From: Arctopsyche grandis
Lineage: Eukaryota > Arthropoda > Insecta > Trichoptera > Hydropsychidae
Assembly (NCBI RefSeq): GCF_051622035.1
Contig: NC_135355.1
Location: 32,958,986 to 33,022,985 of the forward strand
Length of the DNA stretch: 64,000 nt
Direction: 5' to 3'
How positions within the stretch are numbered: the stretch's first letter is position 1; each line of letters opens with the position of its first letter. A model generated the notes under the pieces. That model was not told the origin of the DNA, did not search any database, and saw only the letters and a list, made by a program, of their open reading frames with translations. The position numbers were made by a program, and so were the translations under genes. Positions 1 through 11,113 of the stretch are shown here, one piece after another.

Positions 1-660
1 AAAGTCTCTCTCCCCCCCGTCGTACATCCTCACTTAATTTGCGCGAGCAGGATACAACAGGAACAAGAGGAACAGGCTTTTCCTCCCGAATCTGCGCGCG
101 CACATTAAACAAGGCTGTATGACAAAAAGAGAGATAAATTCACCGCATGCCACTCATATATATTATATATACATAGTACCGTTTACCATGCACCGTTTTT
201 TTTTATTTAATATCTTTCGATTTTCGATCTTTGCCTTCCGATATTTGCTTTTTCGGGCTTTTCACTTTCGGTCCCTTGAGGTACACCCTATTCTCACACT
301 TATTATTTCATATAACATTATATAGGTATTATTGTACTATATAAAAAAAACTTGTCAGATTTAGTAAATTGGGGAAAGTATTAGAAAATTTTACTGTGTG
401 GTAGAAACCTTGAAATATTTCGTAAAATCTTAGTAAATCCTATTGAATTTTATGTTTGAATAAAAAGTTTGAGGTTAAGAAAATTTTTTAAAATTATCGC
501 AGAACTCTAGATGCGATTTTGATTTTGCAGAATTACTGCGTTACCGAATGAGTAGCACTGATTTAAAAATTTCTATTGATTGGATAAGATCAAATCAACA
601 ATTCCACCTGATTTTTTGATATTTCAATGACACATTTGATACATAAATCTTTTTCGTTAG
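1..660 (+). other. Intron of neurexin-IV upstream of the first visible exon
   Basis: AT-rich sequence ending in a pyrimidine-rich tract and TTAG acceptor just before 661. No convincing exon or repeat family is visible. The short ORF at 119-325 is low-complexity and rich in Phe and Ile, and is not supported. Confidence 0.6.
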
Positions 661-802
661 ATGTTCAAAGGAAACATAGACGGAAATAATATAAAACGGA
701 ATGAATTTGAAGTGCCCATTATAGCACAATGGTTGCGAATTAACCCGACCCGTTGGAGGGATCGCATATCTTTACGCCTTGAAGTTTACGGTTGTGATTA
801 CG
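661..802 (+). CDS. Nrx-IV: Nrx-IV exon: C-terminal end of the discoidin (F5/8C) domain
   Basis: Encodes 47 codons. The stretch [20 protein letters not shown] followed by GCDY is the typical last strand of an F5/8 type C domain, with the closing cysteine. The exon starts in phase 0 after TTCGTTAG and ends one base into an Asp codon completed at 871. The N-terminal part of this domain is outside the window. Confidence 0.92.
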
Positions 803-3800
803 GTGAGTGACTCAATTCCGATTCGACATTGAAATCATACTACGTGTACTAATTCGTAGCGTTTATTTAGATGCCGATACACTGTACATGAACGGCTCGT
901 CTTTGGTGAAGTGGGACTTGACCAGAGAACCGATATCAGCATCTCGCGAATCATTACGTTTAAGATTTAAAACGTCCATGGCCTCTGGAGTACTTTTGTA
1001 TTCGCGTGGATCTCAAGGAGATTTCATCGCTTTGCAGTTAAAGGACAATAGGCTGCTTCTAAATATGGATTTAGGTAATTGTATGGTGTGAATGCTTTAT
1101 TTGAATGCTAACATTTTTCGATTGTAATATGTGTTTTCTTTTTTTTTAAGGTTCTGGACTCATGACGCCAATGTCAGTCGGTTCTTTGCTGGACGATAAT
1201 ATTTGGCATGATGTGTTAATTTCACGAAATCGTCGTGATGTCGTATTCTCGGTGGATAGAGTTATAACGAGATCGCGTCTCAAGGGCGAATTCAGTCGTC
1301 TCAATCTCAATAGAGCGGTATATATTTTATCTCGTGAAGAATGTGTGCAAAATGTTTTTTAATTATTGCTAATTTTGTGCTGCGATTCTAGCTGTACATC
1401 GGAGGTGTGTCGAACAAGCAGGAGGGTATCGTCGTGACTCAAAACTTCACCGGCTGTATTGAAAATTTGTATTTAAATACGACAAACATGATTAGAGATA
1501 TCAAGGAAGCGTACGAAAATAACGAAGCCTTGCGATATGAGAAAGTGAACACTCTCTATACTTGTCCCGTAAGTTTGATCGAATGTTTAGGATATTTAAT
1601 GCTGTTTTTATTCGTTTTAATGTTTTGTGTTGTATTTGTAGGAGCCTCCGATTGTGCCTGTTACATTCTTGACAGAAGGTTCCTTTGCTCGTCTGCGAGG
1701 CTACGAAGGTTCTTCGACTCTTAACGTTTCGCTTTCGTTTAGATCGTACGAACCTAAAGGAATTCTCATCCAGCATAACTTCACCTCGCAAGGCTACTTA
1801 AAGGTTAGTTTGATTACACTAAATAATGGTAGATAGACAATGTGGCAAAATACTTACTTGCATATATACCCATTTTGCATAAATCTGATATTGTAATTTG
1901 TTTCAAGTTTTCCATATAGAATGTATGAATTGTGCATTATCTTTAAATTTTTTTAGACTCATCTAAACGAGCAATTTTTTCAATTTTTATATATTATGTA
2001 CTGGATACTTTCACTTGTATTTATATATATGTATTTATGCTATTTTCACCTGAAAGTTTAATATGTAAACATATTTAGCTTTCAAATTTTATTATCATAT
2101 TCATTAGTGTGTGGAATCTATGGTTGATTTGGGTATCAATTTTGATCCTCAACTCACCTTTCACAACTACATCAAGACAGTCGCTGACGTTTCCTTTCGC
2201 CAACTTAGATTTGTCTTGAGATATGCAAGGTTGTTCTCCATCCATTTGTCTTCTCGCTTGTGACAAGCACGCTAGAGTATAATGCTATAGTGTGGAATCC
2301 GCATGAAGCAAATTACTCTCTACGGATTGAGAAAGTGCAGAAAGTATTTCTTCGTTTCCTGTGTAAGAAAGAGTATGAGTATTAGCCATATCTCCACCCT
2401 ATTTATTTCATTTTGGGCATTCTTGGTGATAATTCCCCTGAACTTCAGAGAAACTTCTCATTAATTCGTTTTGTTCTCCACCTACTATGTGGTAATACGT
2501 CGTGCCCGTCCTTGCTGGAACAGTTGGGACTTTATGTCCCTATTAATTGCGTGCGTGGTAGACATCATCATTTGATGGTTGTACCTCCTGCCCGCACAGT
2601 GCTTTATCGGACGGCTCATATTCCAAGAACTTTCCGACTTCTCAATGAAATCGTTGTTGTCATGTGAATGTGATATTTTCCACATCAGTGAGTGTAGATT
2701 ATCATAGATTATTTTAACCTATTTGTCTGGTAGTCTGCGCTCATCATTATTTTCGTAATTGGATGTGATGTATGAGTGGAATTTTGGAATTTAACATCGG
2801 TTTTCTCCCTCACACGCGATCTCGCTCGCGTTAGATCAAATTGGCGGGTACCAAGTTGCTATGCTCATCCCTACTACATATGTATTTTGTTTATTTGTCC
2901 ATTGTGGAGCATTAGGGTTCTTCCTGTAATGCCACATTGGTCCAAAACTATAAATAAATAAATGTAAGTGGGTCCGAATTGGTGATTTTTTTTTGTATTC
3001 ATATTTTTACGTGCTTCTTCATAGGTATTTATGGAAGATGGTAAAGTGAAAGTCGAATTGGTGTCCGAAAACAATCCACCCATCCTCTTGGATAATTACG
3101 ACGAAGTTTTCAACGATGGTCGTTGGCATTCTTTGGTTTTAAGCGCATCTACAAATTCACTGGTTCTGTCAATCGATCAGCGTCCGATGCGCACCACAAG
3201 ACTGCTTAAGATTTCCACCGGATCCATTTATTACATTGCCGGAACTGGTAAATAAATCGGCAATGATTTTCTTAATAGAATGTTTGTTGATCACGTCAAT
3301 TTAACGGTAACGTTTTTCGCAGGCGAAAAATCAGGCAACGTTCGAGGTTTCGTCGGCTGTATGAGACTAATTTCCATCGACGGCAACTACAAACTACCTT
3401 CGGATTGGCGTGCAGAAGAATACGAAGGCCCAGTCGTATTCGACTCGTGCCGTATGACCGATAGGTACGATTCTGTTGAAATTTTATTTATGATTCATTC
3501 AACGTATCATATTTATTTGTTTTATAATTATCTTCAGGTGTAATCCAAATCCTTGCAAACATGACGGTGTCTGCCAGCAAAATTCAAGGGAATTCTTCTG
3601 CGATTGTTCTAATACTGGATACGCCGGAGCTGTTTGTCATACTCGTTAGTAATTTAATTTTGTTTATACATATATTGTTGTTATTAGTATTGTTTATAAT
3701 ATTTATTTTTTATTGTTCAGCCATTCATCCTCTATCTTGCCAAGCGTATAAAAACGTGATGCAATCTGATCAACGAGCTGAAATTCAAATCGATGTGGAC

Positions 3801-6800
3801 GGCTCTGGACCTTTGGATCCGTTCCAAGTCACCTGTGAATTTTTCGGTATGCATCGACCGATTATTTGTATGAATAATATGCTATCGGTAGTGTTATATG
3901 AAAAAGGTTTTGTATGTTTTAGCTGATGGGCGAGTACTTACTGTTGTGAGTCATTCGAACGAAATGACGACAAACGTAGATGGGTTCCAAGAGGCCGGAG
4001 CTTTCCGACAAGACATCACATATACGGCCTCCGCGCCACAGTTGGAAGCTTTGTTGAATCGTTCGCATACTTGCCGTCAGAGATTATCATATTCCTGTCA
4101 CGCATCTCGGCTGTTGAATTCGCCCAGTATGAATATGGAATATTTTATAGTTTGTTTTTATGATGTACGTATTTATTAACGGAATGTTAAATTATAGGTG
4201 ACGAGATAAATTTCAGACCGTTTGCCTGGTGGATGTCGAGGCACAATCAACGAATGGACTATTGGGCCGGTGCTTTGCCCGGTTCACGTAAATGCGAATG
4301 TGGCGTGCTAGGGACTTGCATTGATCCCAGCAAATGGTGCAACTGTGATTCCGGTCAAATAGGTATATAGTGTTCATACTGGTGTCGTCGGTCGTGTAAA
4401 TATTGCATGGTATTGATTGTGCGCTTAAAATTCAGGTTGGCAGGAGGACGGTGGTGATTTGACGGAGAAAGAGCATTTGCCAGTGAAACAGTTGCGGTTT
4501 GGCGATACTGGTACTCCGTTGGATGAGAAAGAAGGGCGTTACACGCTCGGACCTCTGATATGCGAAGGAGATGGTGATTATTTGTTTCTGTTTGATGTGG
4601 TTATTTTTGTGAATGCTTGCTTTATTTTGTTTGTTTGTGCGTTTTAGATTTGTTCAATAATATGGTGACGTTCCGTGTTACCGACGCTACTATCAATTTG
4701 CCGACGTTCGATATGGGTCACAGTGGAGATATCTACTTTGAATTCAAGACTACGATTGAAAATGCTGTTCTTTTCCATTCCAAGGTATGCAAATTACGCT
4801 GTTGTGTGTATTTATTTGTGGGTTTACTTTGATTAGTCGATATCTTGGATATTGACATTCGACTTGTGAAATTATTACCTAACCTATCTATTGCCTTCTT
4901 AAGAGAATACTCATACAAATCTGTATTACAGGGACCGCAAGATTATATAAAGCTTTCTATAATCGGTGGTAATCAAATCCAATTCCAATATCAGGCTGGA
5001 AGTGGACCACTCGGAATTTCGTCGCAGACCTCTAAGAGATTGGCCGATGATGAGTGGCATTCTGTTAGTGTAGAACGTAACAGGTAAATATACTGATCAA
5101 TCTGGATTCATTATTATGCTCACCTGACGATGGGCTCATAAGTCACAATGTAGTGCACTGGTAGAGCCATAGCATACCAGTAGATAGGTCGTGAGTTCAA
5201 GTTCCGGCCAAATACGCTCCTGGCAAGGTCTTTTGGTTATTAAAAAAACACAGATCGACCGTCTCCTGTTTTTATTTCACCTAATTTTTCGATTTTTCTA
5301 GCTTCAATGTTATGCCGAATCCAATAAATCGGTATCCTCCCCCTCTGTTTCTGGAAAATTCGAGTTATTAGCATCTCGAATTTGTTGAATCTTATAAATG
5401 CTACCTACATAATGTATTTCTCGCAAATTTGCTGTGTATCAAAATTTTGTTAGTTGTCCATAGATGTCTCTATTTGTATTCTATGTATTTATAAGTATGT
5501 ATGTAAATGTAAAATAAATATATTTTTCTTTAGAAAAGAGGCACGTATTGTAGTTGACGGCTCTGACAAATCTGAAGTGAGAGAACCTCCAGGTCCAGTG
5601 CGAGCGTTGCAGTTGAATTCACCATTCGTCTTGGGAGCTTCGGTGGACTATCGAGATGGATTTGTAGGTTGCATTCGGGCTCTGTTATTAAACGGCCGAC
5701 CTCAAGATCTCAGAGGATATGCCGAAAGAGGTATTGACTTGAATTCATATCGCATTTCATCAACGTGAAAGCGTATTTTGCTAATGTTTGGATTATTTTA
5801 GGTATTTACGGAGTCGGACCGGGATGCGCTGGTCGTTGCCATTCGAATCCTTGTCTCAACAACGGCACGTGCCACGAAGGCTACGATAGTTACACTTGCG
5901 ATTGCCGATGGACCGCTTTCAAAGGACCAATTTGCGCTGATGGTAATAAATATTGCATGTTGTTTATTTGGTGCTTTTTATTAAGTGTGCATTTTGAAAT
6001 GTTCGTTTTTTAATAGAAATCGGAGTGAATATGAAACCAAACTCGATGGTCAAATATGACTTTATGGGATCATGGAGGTCGACTATAGCCGAGAAGATAC
6101 GTGTCGGCTTCACCACGACTAATCCTAAAGGTTTCCTGTTGGGATTGTTCTCAAATATATCTGCAGAGTATCTCACTATTATGGTTTCTAATTCTGGTAA
6201 TTATTATATGACAATTTTTTATTATGATTGTACATATTGTAATTAGTACAATCTGAAATAATTTTTTTTTTTATGAATTATTAGGATACTTGCGTGTCGT
6301 TTTCGATTTTGGATTTGAACGTCAAGAAATTATATTCCCCAATAAGCACTTTGGCCTCGGACAATATCATGACGTGAGATTAACAAGGAAAAATGGAGGA
6401 TCTACGCTCGTATTACAGGTAAGATTTGTACAGTTTGCGAATTATAAGTAATCGTATCATATTAATTCGTTTTATTTAACTTAGGTGGACAATTATGAAG
6501 CTCACGAATATAACTTCGATATAAAGGAATCGGCTGACGCTCAATTCAATAATATACAGTACATGTACATAGGAAGGAATGAATCCATGGCAGAAGGCTT
6601 TGCAGGATGCGTGTCTCGTGTTGAATTCGACGATATATACCCGCTTAAATTACTCTTCCAAGAAGCGGGACCTTTGAGCGTCAAGAGCTATCCAGGTTAC
6701 AGTCTCTTTCGAAACGTGTAATCGGTTCAGAATCGGACATTTTATCAAACGAGTGCTTTATTTTTTTAGGTCCGTTGACTGAGGACTTCTGTGGCGTTGA

Positions 6801-8860
6801 ACCGGTGACACATCCACCGCTCATTTTAGAGACGAGACCACCGCCGTTGTTGGATGAAGACCAACTCGCCAAAGATTATCACAGAACTGACGAAGCCATC
6901 CTCGGAGGTAGTAATTAACTCATTATATATATGTAAATAGGCTGTAAACACATGTTGTGTTTTCAATGAAATTTTAAATCCTCCAAACTTCATACAAAAA
7001 AGTAATATTTAAATGATTTGATTTTGATTTTTGAATGCTTTTTATTATTACTAAATTATGTTCACAATACATCTTATATATATTTTAATAGCTACTGATC
7101 TACTGACCATTTTCTATTTTACAATTTTAATTTAATTTTGTTAGTAATCATAGTATTATATTATTATAATGTTAATATGTACAGCGTAATAGGAAAAAGA
7201 GCTCAAAAACCTATTTACAATTCTTATAAATGCTCATAATACATCTAATACATCATATTAATTTAAGACTCTCGAAAGTCGATGACCTAAAGCAGATTAG
7301 GTAATCTGTGTTTATACCTGAAGGGTATAGACATTTTGTTGTAATCACCGAGACTCTCTTCACAAGTGTGTTAGACTGGCCGCGTACTAAGCAGCCAATC
7401 TAACATACGGTGGCTCATTGGAGCCCGCGCACTAGGCAGCCAAGAATTCCTGGCTGCGGCAGCCAATAGATCGCGTACGATTGCACGGCAGCCAGCTGGC
7501 TGCACGCAGCCAGAGCCTGCAAGGTAGAATGTATGTGGCTAGTATGTGGCTCCCTTCAGTCTCCGCGCACTTGACGTAGCAGCCAGAAGTTTTACGCCGC
7601 GGATAGCGAATAGAATCCCAGAGACTGTGTGACCTTTCAAGGATTATCTGTAACGGATATCTGCTAACGGATTAAATCGTAAGGCAATATGGGATATGTC
7701 TTCAGAAGAATATAGTGATCGAGATGTGAAAAGACGAAGATGGTAGGAAATCACAAATACAAAGTGTGAGGAAAGCTTGGTTTTATTAATCTTACATATA
7801 TGTTTACCATCGATGGCACCAATGCAATTGGGAAAATTTGCATTTTTATTGAAACCATTTGCTATCTCAATCCATCTTTCTCCATTCAATTCTGGAAACG
7901 CTGTTTGTTTGAATGAATGAATCCAAAATCTTCTCTTTGCTTTGCGTTTCTTACGAAACAAGAGGTAAAGAATTATTTCTTCTACGCTTGACGGAAAGGT
8001 GACTACTGGTCGTCGACTCTGGCTGCCGAAACTGGCTGCTCAATATTTTGGCTGCGGCAGCCTGGCTGCCTAGTGCGCGGCCAGCCTTAGTATGGTTATG
8101 ATTTAGTTTCAAACTTCTAGTCATAAACATTGTAAAAGCATGTCTTTATCCAAAATGTCGATATATAATTAAGAAAAGAAAGTGGTTTAAAGCTTGAACT
8201 TTTACCAAGGAATTTATCGATAACACTGAGCAACAAAAAAATTACCAGAGTGGAGACTAATCAATCTTTACTAAGTTTGACACATTGAATTCGAATATGA
8301 CAATGATTTTTGTTGGTTTGCTTTTGTTTATGAGATGTGAGCGTTTAAAAAAATGAGCAATTTTTTGGTTTTTGCTGTCCAATTCAAAATCTAATATTTC
8401 TGTGCTCAAAATGAGTATTGAAATCAATAGTCAGATGTTTTTTTCAATTGATTGTGATTTTTTATTAACAACTGAAAATACACTTTAACCATAACGGTAG
8501 TCGGTAGCAGGTTAGGTGGAATATGTTCCAACTAGTCAATATATATTACACCTGGAAGATACACTTCAATTGTAATACATACATAACTGTATCCAGGGAA
8601 AGTTTTACATATATAGTGGTTAGTAATGATGATTTTTTTATTGAGCATTTCGTTTGATGTTGATTCTAGGTGTGTTGGCTGTTATATTCATCGCGCTCGT
8701 GATCGTAGCCGCGATCGTGGTCCGGATGGTGGCTCGCCATCGTGGCGAATATCTGACGCAGGAGGAAGCGGGCGCGGCCGGAGCTCCCGACTCGGACGAG
8801 GCCGCTCTCAGAGCCCACACCGGCCCTCGGGTGCTCAAAAGACAGGAGTTTTTCATCTAA
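661..8860 (+). CDS. Nrx-IV: Neurexin-IV (Caspr/CNTNAP homologue), 3' 21 exons of the gene
   Basis: Single-pass cell-adhesion protein of septate junctions and axon-glia contacts; the family partners with contactin and neuroglian-type proteins and binds band 4.1 (coracle) inside the cell. Exons: 661-802, 871-1074, 1151-1317, 1392-1568, 1642-1803, 3025-3247, 3323-3464, 3538-3644, 3721-3846, 3923-4126, 4198-4362, 4436-4573, 4648-4784, 4932-5083, 5534-5730, 5802-5942, 6017-6196, 6285-6418, 6485-6695, 6770-6907, 8670-8860. All junctions have AG/GT and the joined length is 3438 nt, 1145 codons plus stop. Domain order is end of discoidin, LamG, LamG, EGF, fibrinogen-like, LamG, EGF, LamG, TM, short tail, exactly that of neurexin-IV. 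The first exons (signal peptide and most of the discoidin domain) lie before the window. Introns are mostly 65-90 bp; the long ones contain transposons. Confidence 0.95.
871..1568 (+). CDS. Nrx-IV: Nrx-IV exons encoding laminin-G domain 1
   Basis: Three exons, 871-1074, 1151-1317 and 1392-1568, encode residues about 48-230 of the visible protein. LamG hallmarks are [19 protein letters not shown] early, then IWHDVLISR, then LYIGG, and finally [12 protein letters not shown]. The last exon ends with TCP in phase 0. Introns are 68-76 bp, with acceptors ATTTAG, TTTAAG and TTCTAG. Confidence 0.93.
1642..3464 (+). CDS. Nrx-IV: Nrx-IV exons encoding laminin-G domain 2
   Basis: Exons 1642-1803, 3025-3247 and 3323-3464 encode residues about 231-405. 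Visible motifs are [29 protein letters not shown] and [13 protein letters not shown], closing with DSC. The intron between the first two exons (1804-3024) is enlarged by a 3'-terminal LINE fragment, yet the frame across it is intact (GYLK then VFMEDGK). Confidence 0.93.
2075..2960 (+). mobile_element. Jockey/CR1-like LINE, 5'-truncated 3' end, in a Nrx-IV intron
   Basis: Nucleotide sequence closely follows the better-preserved LINE at 13790-15225: the same C-terminal reverse-transcriptase region with in-frame stops and indels (for example around 2262-2280 and 2383). It ends with the terminal hairpin (2899-2940) and a short TAAA tail. Both copies are sense to the plus strand. It is dead, and its short ORFs (2413-2667 and neighbours) are remnants. 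Confidence 0.88.
3538..3644 (+). CDS. Nrx-IV: Nrx-IV exon: EGF-like domain 1
   Basis: One exon codes the whole module, from CNPNPC through DGVCQQ to [15 protein letters not shown]. The six cysteines have EGF spacing. The start codon split (AG|G TGT) joins the previous LamG exon in frame. Confidence 0.93.
3721..4362 (+). CDS. Nrx-IV: Nrx-IV exons: fibrinogen-like module
   Basis: Exons 3721-3846, 3923-4126 and 4198-4362, residues about 442-606. The module begins SCQAYKN and includes [33 protein letters not shown] and [17 protein letters not shown]. This is the fibrinogen C-terminal-like region that lies between EGF1 and LamG3 in neurexin-IV and Caspr proteins. Frames join at split Ser and Gly codons. 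Confidence 0.9.
4436..5730 (+). CDS. Nrx-IV: Nrx-IV exons encoding laminin-G domain 3
   Basis: Exons 4436-4573, 4648-4784, 4932-5083 and 5534-5730, residues about 607-814. Motifs are [42 protein letters not shown] across a junction, and [14 protein letters not shown]. The intron 5084-5533 contains a tRNA-derived SINE in sense orientation. Confidence 0.93.
5130..5490 (+). repeat. tRNA-derived SINE (family 2) in a Nrx-IV intron
   Basis: The head has an A-box-like TAGTGCACTGGTAGAGC (about 5151-5167) and a B-box-like GAGTTCAAGTTCC (about 5193-5205). The body shares long stretches with minus-strand copies at 13095-13400 and 52000-52330, and with a tail piece at 50930-51060: the phrases around CAGATCGACCGTCTCCTGTT and the end ATAGATGTCTCT. 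It is an element, not a functional tRNA, because the intervening stem sequences do not fold into a full cloverleaf by eye. Confidence 0.75.
5802..5942 (+). CDS. Nrx-IV: Nrx-IV exon: EGF-like domain 2
   Basis: Residues about 815-861. The EGF cysteine pattern is CAGRC-NPC-NGTC-YTCDC-GPIC. One exon codes the whole module; it starts after ATTTTAG and ends at a split Glu/Asp codon joined to 6017. Confidence 0.93.
6017..6907 (+). CDS. Nrx-IV: Nrx-IV exons encoding laminin-G domain 4 and juxtamembrane linker
   Basis: Exons 6017-6196, 6285-6418, 6485-6695 and 6770-6907, residues about 862-1082. Motifs include [42 protein letters not shown] and [11 protein letters not shown]. The last exon encodes a Pro- and acid-rich extracellular stalk ([16 protein letters not shown]) before the membrane span, which is on the next exon 1.76 kb downstream. 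Confidence 0.93.
7020..8101 (-). mobile_element. Jockey-like LINE 3' fragment, interrupted by a Harbinger element
   Basis: 7020-7371 reads as the reverse complement of the LINE 3' end at 33020-33370: the GATCAGTAGATCAGTAGC region, GAGCTCTTTTTCC, and the coding end with CTTCAGGTATAAACACAG. Homology resumes immediately after the Harbinger insert (8087-8101, GTATGGTTAT). It lies antisense in the last intron of Nrx-IV (6908-8669). Confidence 0.85.
7374..8086 (-). mobile_element. PIF/Harbinger DNA transposon derivative, 713 bp, TTA target duplication
   Basis: Terminal inverted repeats of about 24 bp: left begins GACTGGCCGCGTACTAAGCA, right (reverse complement) begins GGCTGGCCGCGCACTAGGCA. TTA at 7371-7373 is duplicated at 8087-8089. 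On the minus strand, about 7644-7961 encodes a piece of Harbinger transposase with the characteristic [13 protein letters not shown] segment around the first catalytic Asp. The rest of the transposase is missing, so the copy is non-autonomous. Subterminal sequence is rich in repeated GGCAGCCA. Confidence 0.9.
8224..8480 (+). mobile_element. CACTGAGCAAC MITE, right end degraded
   Basis: Starts after TAA (8221-8223) with CACTGAGCAACAAAAAAA and matches the complete copy at 50267-50602 over its left three quarters (GGAGACTA.TCAATCTTTACTAAGTTTGAC, GAATTCGAATATGA, GAGCGTTTAAAAAAAT). The right inverted terminus is not recognisable. Confidence 0.7.
8670..8860 (+). CDS. Nrx-IV: Nrx-IV last exon: transmembrane segment and cytoplasmic tail
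   Basis: After TGATTCTAG the exon encodes the span [18 protein letters not shown], then [17 protein letters not shown], a juxtamembrane band-4.1/FERM-binding type motif like that of Caspr and glycophorin C. An Ala-, Gly- and acid-rich stretch follows, ending in RQEFFI and stop (TAA 8858-8860). The hydrophobic end is a plausible PDZ ligand, as in other family members. The tail is about 45 residues, short as expected. GC content rises sharply in this exon compared with the flanks. Confidence 0.93.
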
Positions 8861-10078
8861 GAAACACAGTAAACATTCCAAAATTTGACTTAGTGACGCC
8901 ATTTCGCATGTATTTTTCTATACGAGGTCGTTCACGTGTGCATAAGTTCGACATAGTACAAATTGCAAATCGATATATATTGTTTTATCGAACTTTTGAT
9001 ATTACAAGGTACGAATCTCTCGAATCATATTTAAAATACGTAACGTAAATATGTAATATAATAGTTTTGCCGTAGTTTTAATTTTTTTTTTTTGACTCGT
9101 ACAGTGTATTACACTCCCGTTCCACTCCCATGTGGCTTTAATTATTAAAAATTACTCTCGGTGCTTTTAAACTGGGAGTGGTGCATTTTTCAAAAAGCTT
9201 TTCCATATCATTAAACAATGAGCAATAACGTTATGTGAATCTACATACATAATATATATGGGGGTGTAATATATATGTTATTTCGTTGATATAGAAACGT
9301 TTCAGTCGTCAGAGTTACCATATTGTATGGCTGGATCAGTTTTGAATGTAAATTCTTTTTTTATTTTTTTATTTAAGTGCCAAAACATCATTACGATCAT
9401 TAAGTCTTCTGAAATTTTGTTCTCATTTGATAGGTCTGATCTGCATAAAAAAATTCTCACTTATATTTTTAGGTTAAGTGTTAATTCTTGATATTAAAAA
9501 GTATTATTCTAAGTGCTGCAAATTAATGCGGTCAATATTGCAAAACATGAAACAAAAAAAGAAGGATAGTAAGAGGCGAGAAAGTTATCAATATTGTCAA
9601 ATTATAATATACTTTTGTTTCAAAACCAAATCTAGCTGCCATTTAGGATAAATCCATATGCGAGTGAGTCTAAATGGATTTTGATTTTGATTTGATTTTG
9701 CGATATTAAAATCAAATAAAAAGGAGTCTATTTGTAAAAATATTTTGTATTTATTAGTTGTAAGTAGTCTTTAGGTTAGGTTTTCAGATAATCTCTCTAC
9801 AATTGAATCTAATTATTTGTATCGGATCTGCTTAGCAAGTTCGGCGATAGAAAGTTATCTACGATTTTTTACAGCAGTATTAAAATGTCGACCTAATTTT
9901 CAATGAACTTATTATTATTATTATATATTATACACGTAAGTTGATAATTATTTTAAAAATATTTTTTATTATTGATTTTCCGTCCATTTTGATGTGTGAA
10001 TTTTTTTTTTTTAGATTTTTAATATATTATTTTATAAATCCTTAACTATTATTGTGTGTTTCAATGCTAATGAATTTT

Positions 10079-10127
<49 letters not shown>

Positions 10128-10470
10128 TATGTATATTAATATATAATTGAGATTTTAAATCTGATATTCTTTTTTGTACAATCTGACGTGAAAATATGTA
10201 CCTGTGTGGTTTGTTCCAATGTATTTGCATCTTTTGTTTGTTCTGACGACGTTACCGAACATACTGCTTGTTTGGATTGCCACTGTAATAATCATGACTA
10301 ACGACGAAGCGAAAATCCTTTGGCCAAAATGGCAGCAAGTGCCTTTGATTGGTTAATTTTTCTTCTTCCATATTGATTAGGTAAACACAAAATATAGCTG
10401 TTGAATAGAATAAACAGGGCACTTTTATATTACGCTGACAAATTATGTAATTTTATACATTACAAATAAA
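8861..10470 (+). other. Nrx-IV: Probable Nrx-IV 3' UTR and its poly(A) signals
   Basis: No coding sequence is supported here. Candidate AATAAA hexamers are at 10409-10414 and 10465-10470. The region contains a CACTCCCA/TGGGAGTG short inverted repeat (about 9113-9181) and an (AT)n tract at 10086-10130. The end of the transcript is inferred, not shown. Confidence 0.45.
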
Positions 10471-10609
10471 CCCATTTTTCTAATTTGTTTTCTATTTCCC
10501 TTTGTTTTTCTCAGTATGCGATCCCTTTTTGATGTTCCCGTGTTACATAACCTGTAAATATACTCTTCAGGATTTAAAACAAATAATATGCATTTGAAAA
10601 ATTTAGAAT

Positions 10610-10615
10610 TTTATT
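10610..10615 (-). terminator. Poly(A) signal of the ZAD zinc-finger gene
   Basis: AATAAA on the minus strand, 377 bp past the stop codon at 10992. It faces the Nrx-IV poly(A) signals 140-200 bp away, so the two genes are arranged tail to tail. Confidence 0.5.
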
Positions 10616-10991
10616 TACATATTTATACAATTATTGAAAAATACTAGAACATACATTTTATACAATTAAAATTCGTTGTATTGTACGGTCTTAATTGCTA
10701 CGTTCTATCGGAATAACAGCAAGGACAAGAAAACACTATGTAAAGTAGGTTTTTTTCCCAGCTCCGAATCGTTTGCCTCGTCTTAAAATTCACACATAAC
10801 TATTCCAAAAGAATCCAAAGCGACCATAAAACAAAAACATCACTACATACTTTCATAATTTAAATAAAGTTCAGCACATCAAAAATACTTTACAAAATGA
10901 GAAAATTTTTAGAGTTTCGCTTTTACACATTCGAAAGTGACAAATACGGTAACTGGTTTCGCATATCTACAGTTGAATTCCAATCTGATCT

Positions 10992-11113
10992 CTACTCTTG
11001 ATGGCCGGAAACTCGAATGTGTCGTCTGAGTGAACTTTTGTCGTTAAAAATCTTCTGGCACTCGTTGCACAGGTAAGTACGACCAGTGTGAGTCAACACG
11101 TGTCTACTCAAAC
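10992..11113 (-). CDS. ZAD zinc-finger gene, last exon: end of finger 5 and finger 6
   Basis: Begins after TTTTCTAG on the minus strand, completes finger 5 (LSRHVLTH) and encodes finger 6 ([17 protein letters not shown], with an unusual five-residue His spacing). It ends QE and TAG at 10994-10992. The donor exon is 4.5 kb upstream; the intron is swollen by transposons. Confidence 0.9.

Noticed and set aside
8626..9048. 140-codon ORF on plus strand
   Set aside because: Out of frame with the Nrx-IV last exon, which explains the region; it begins in intron sequence.
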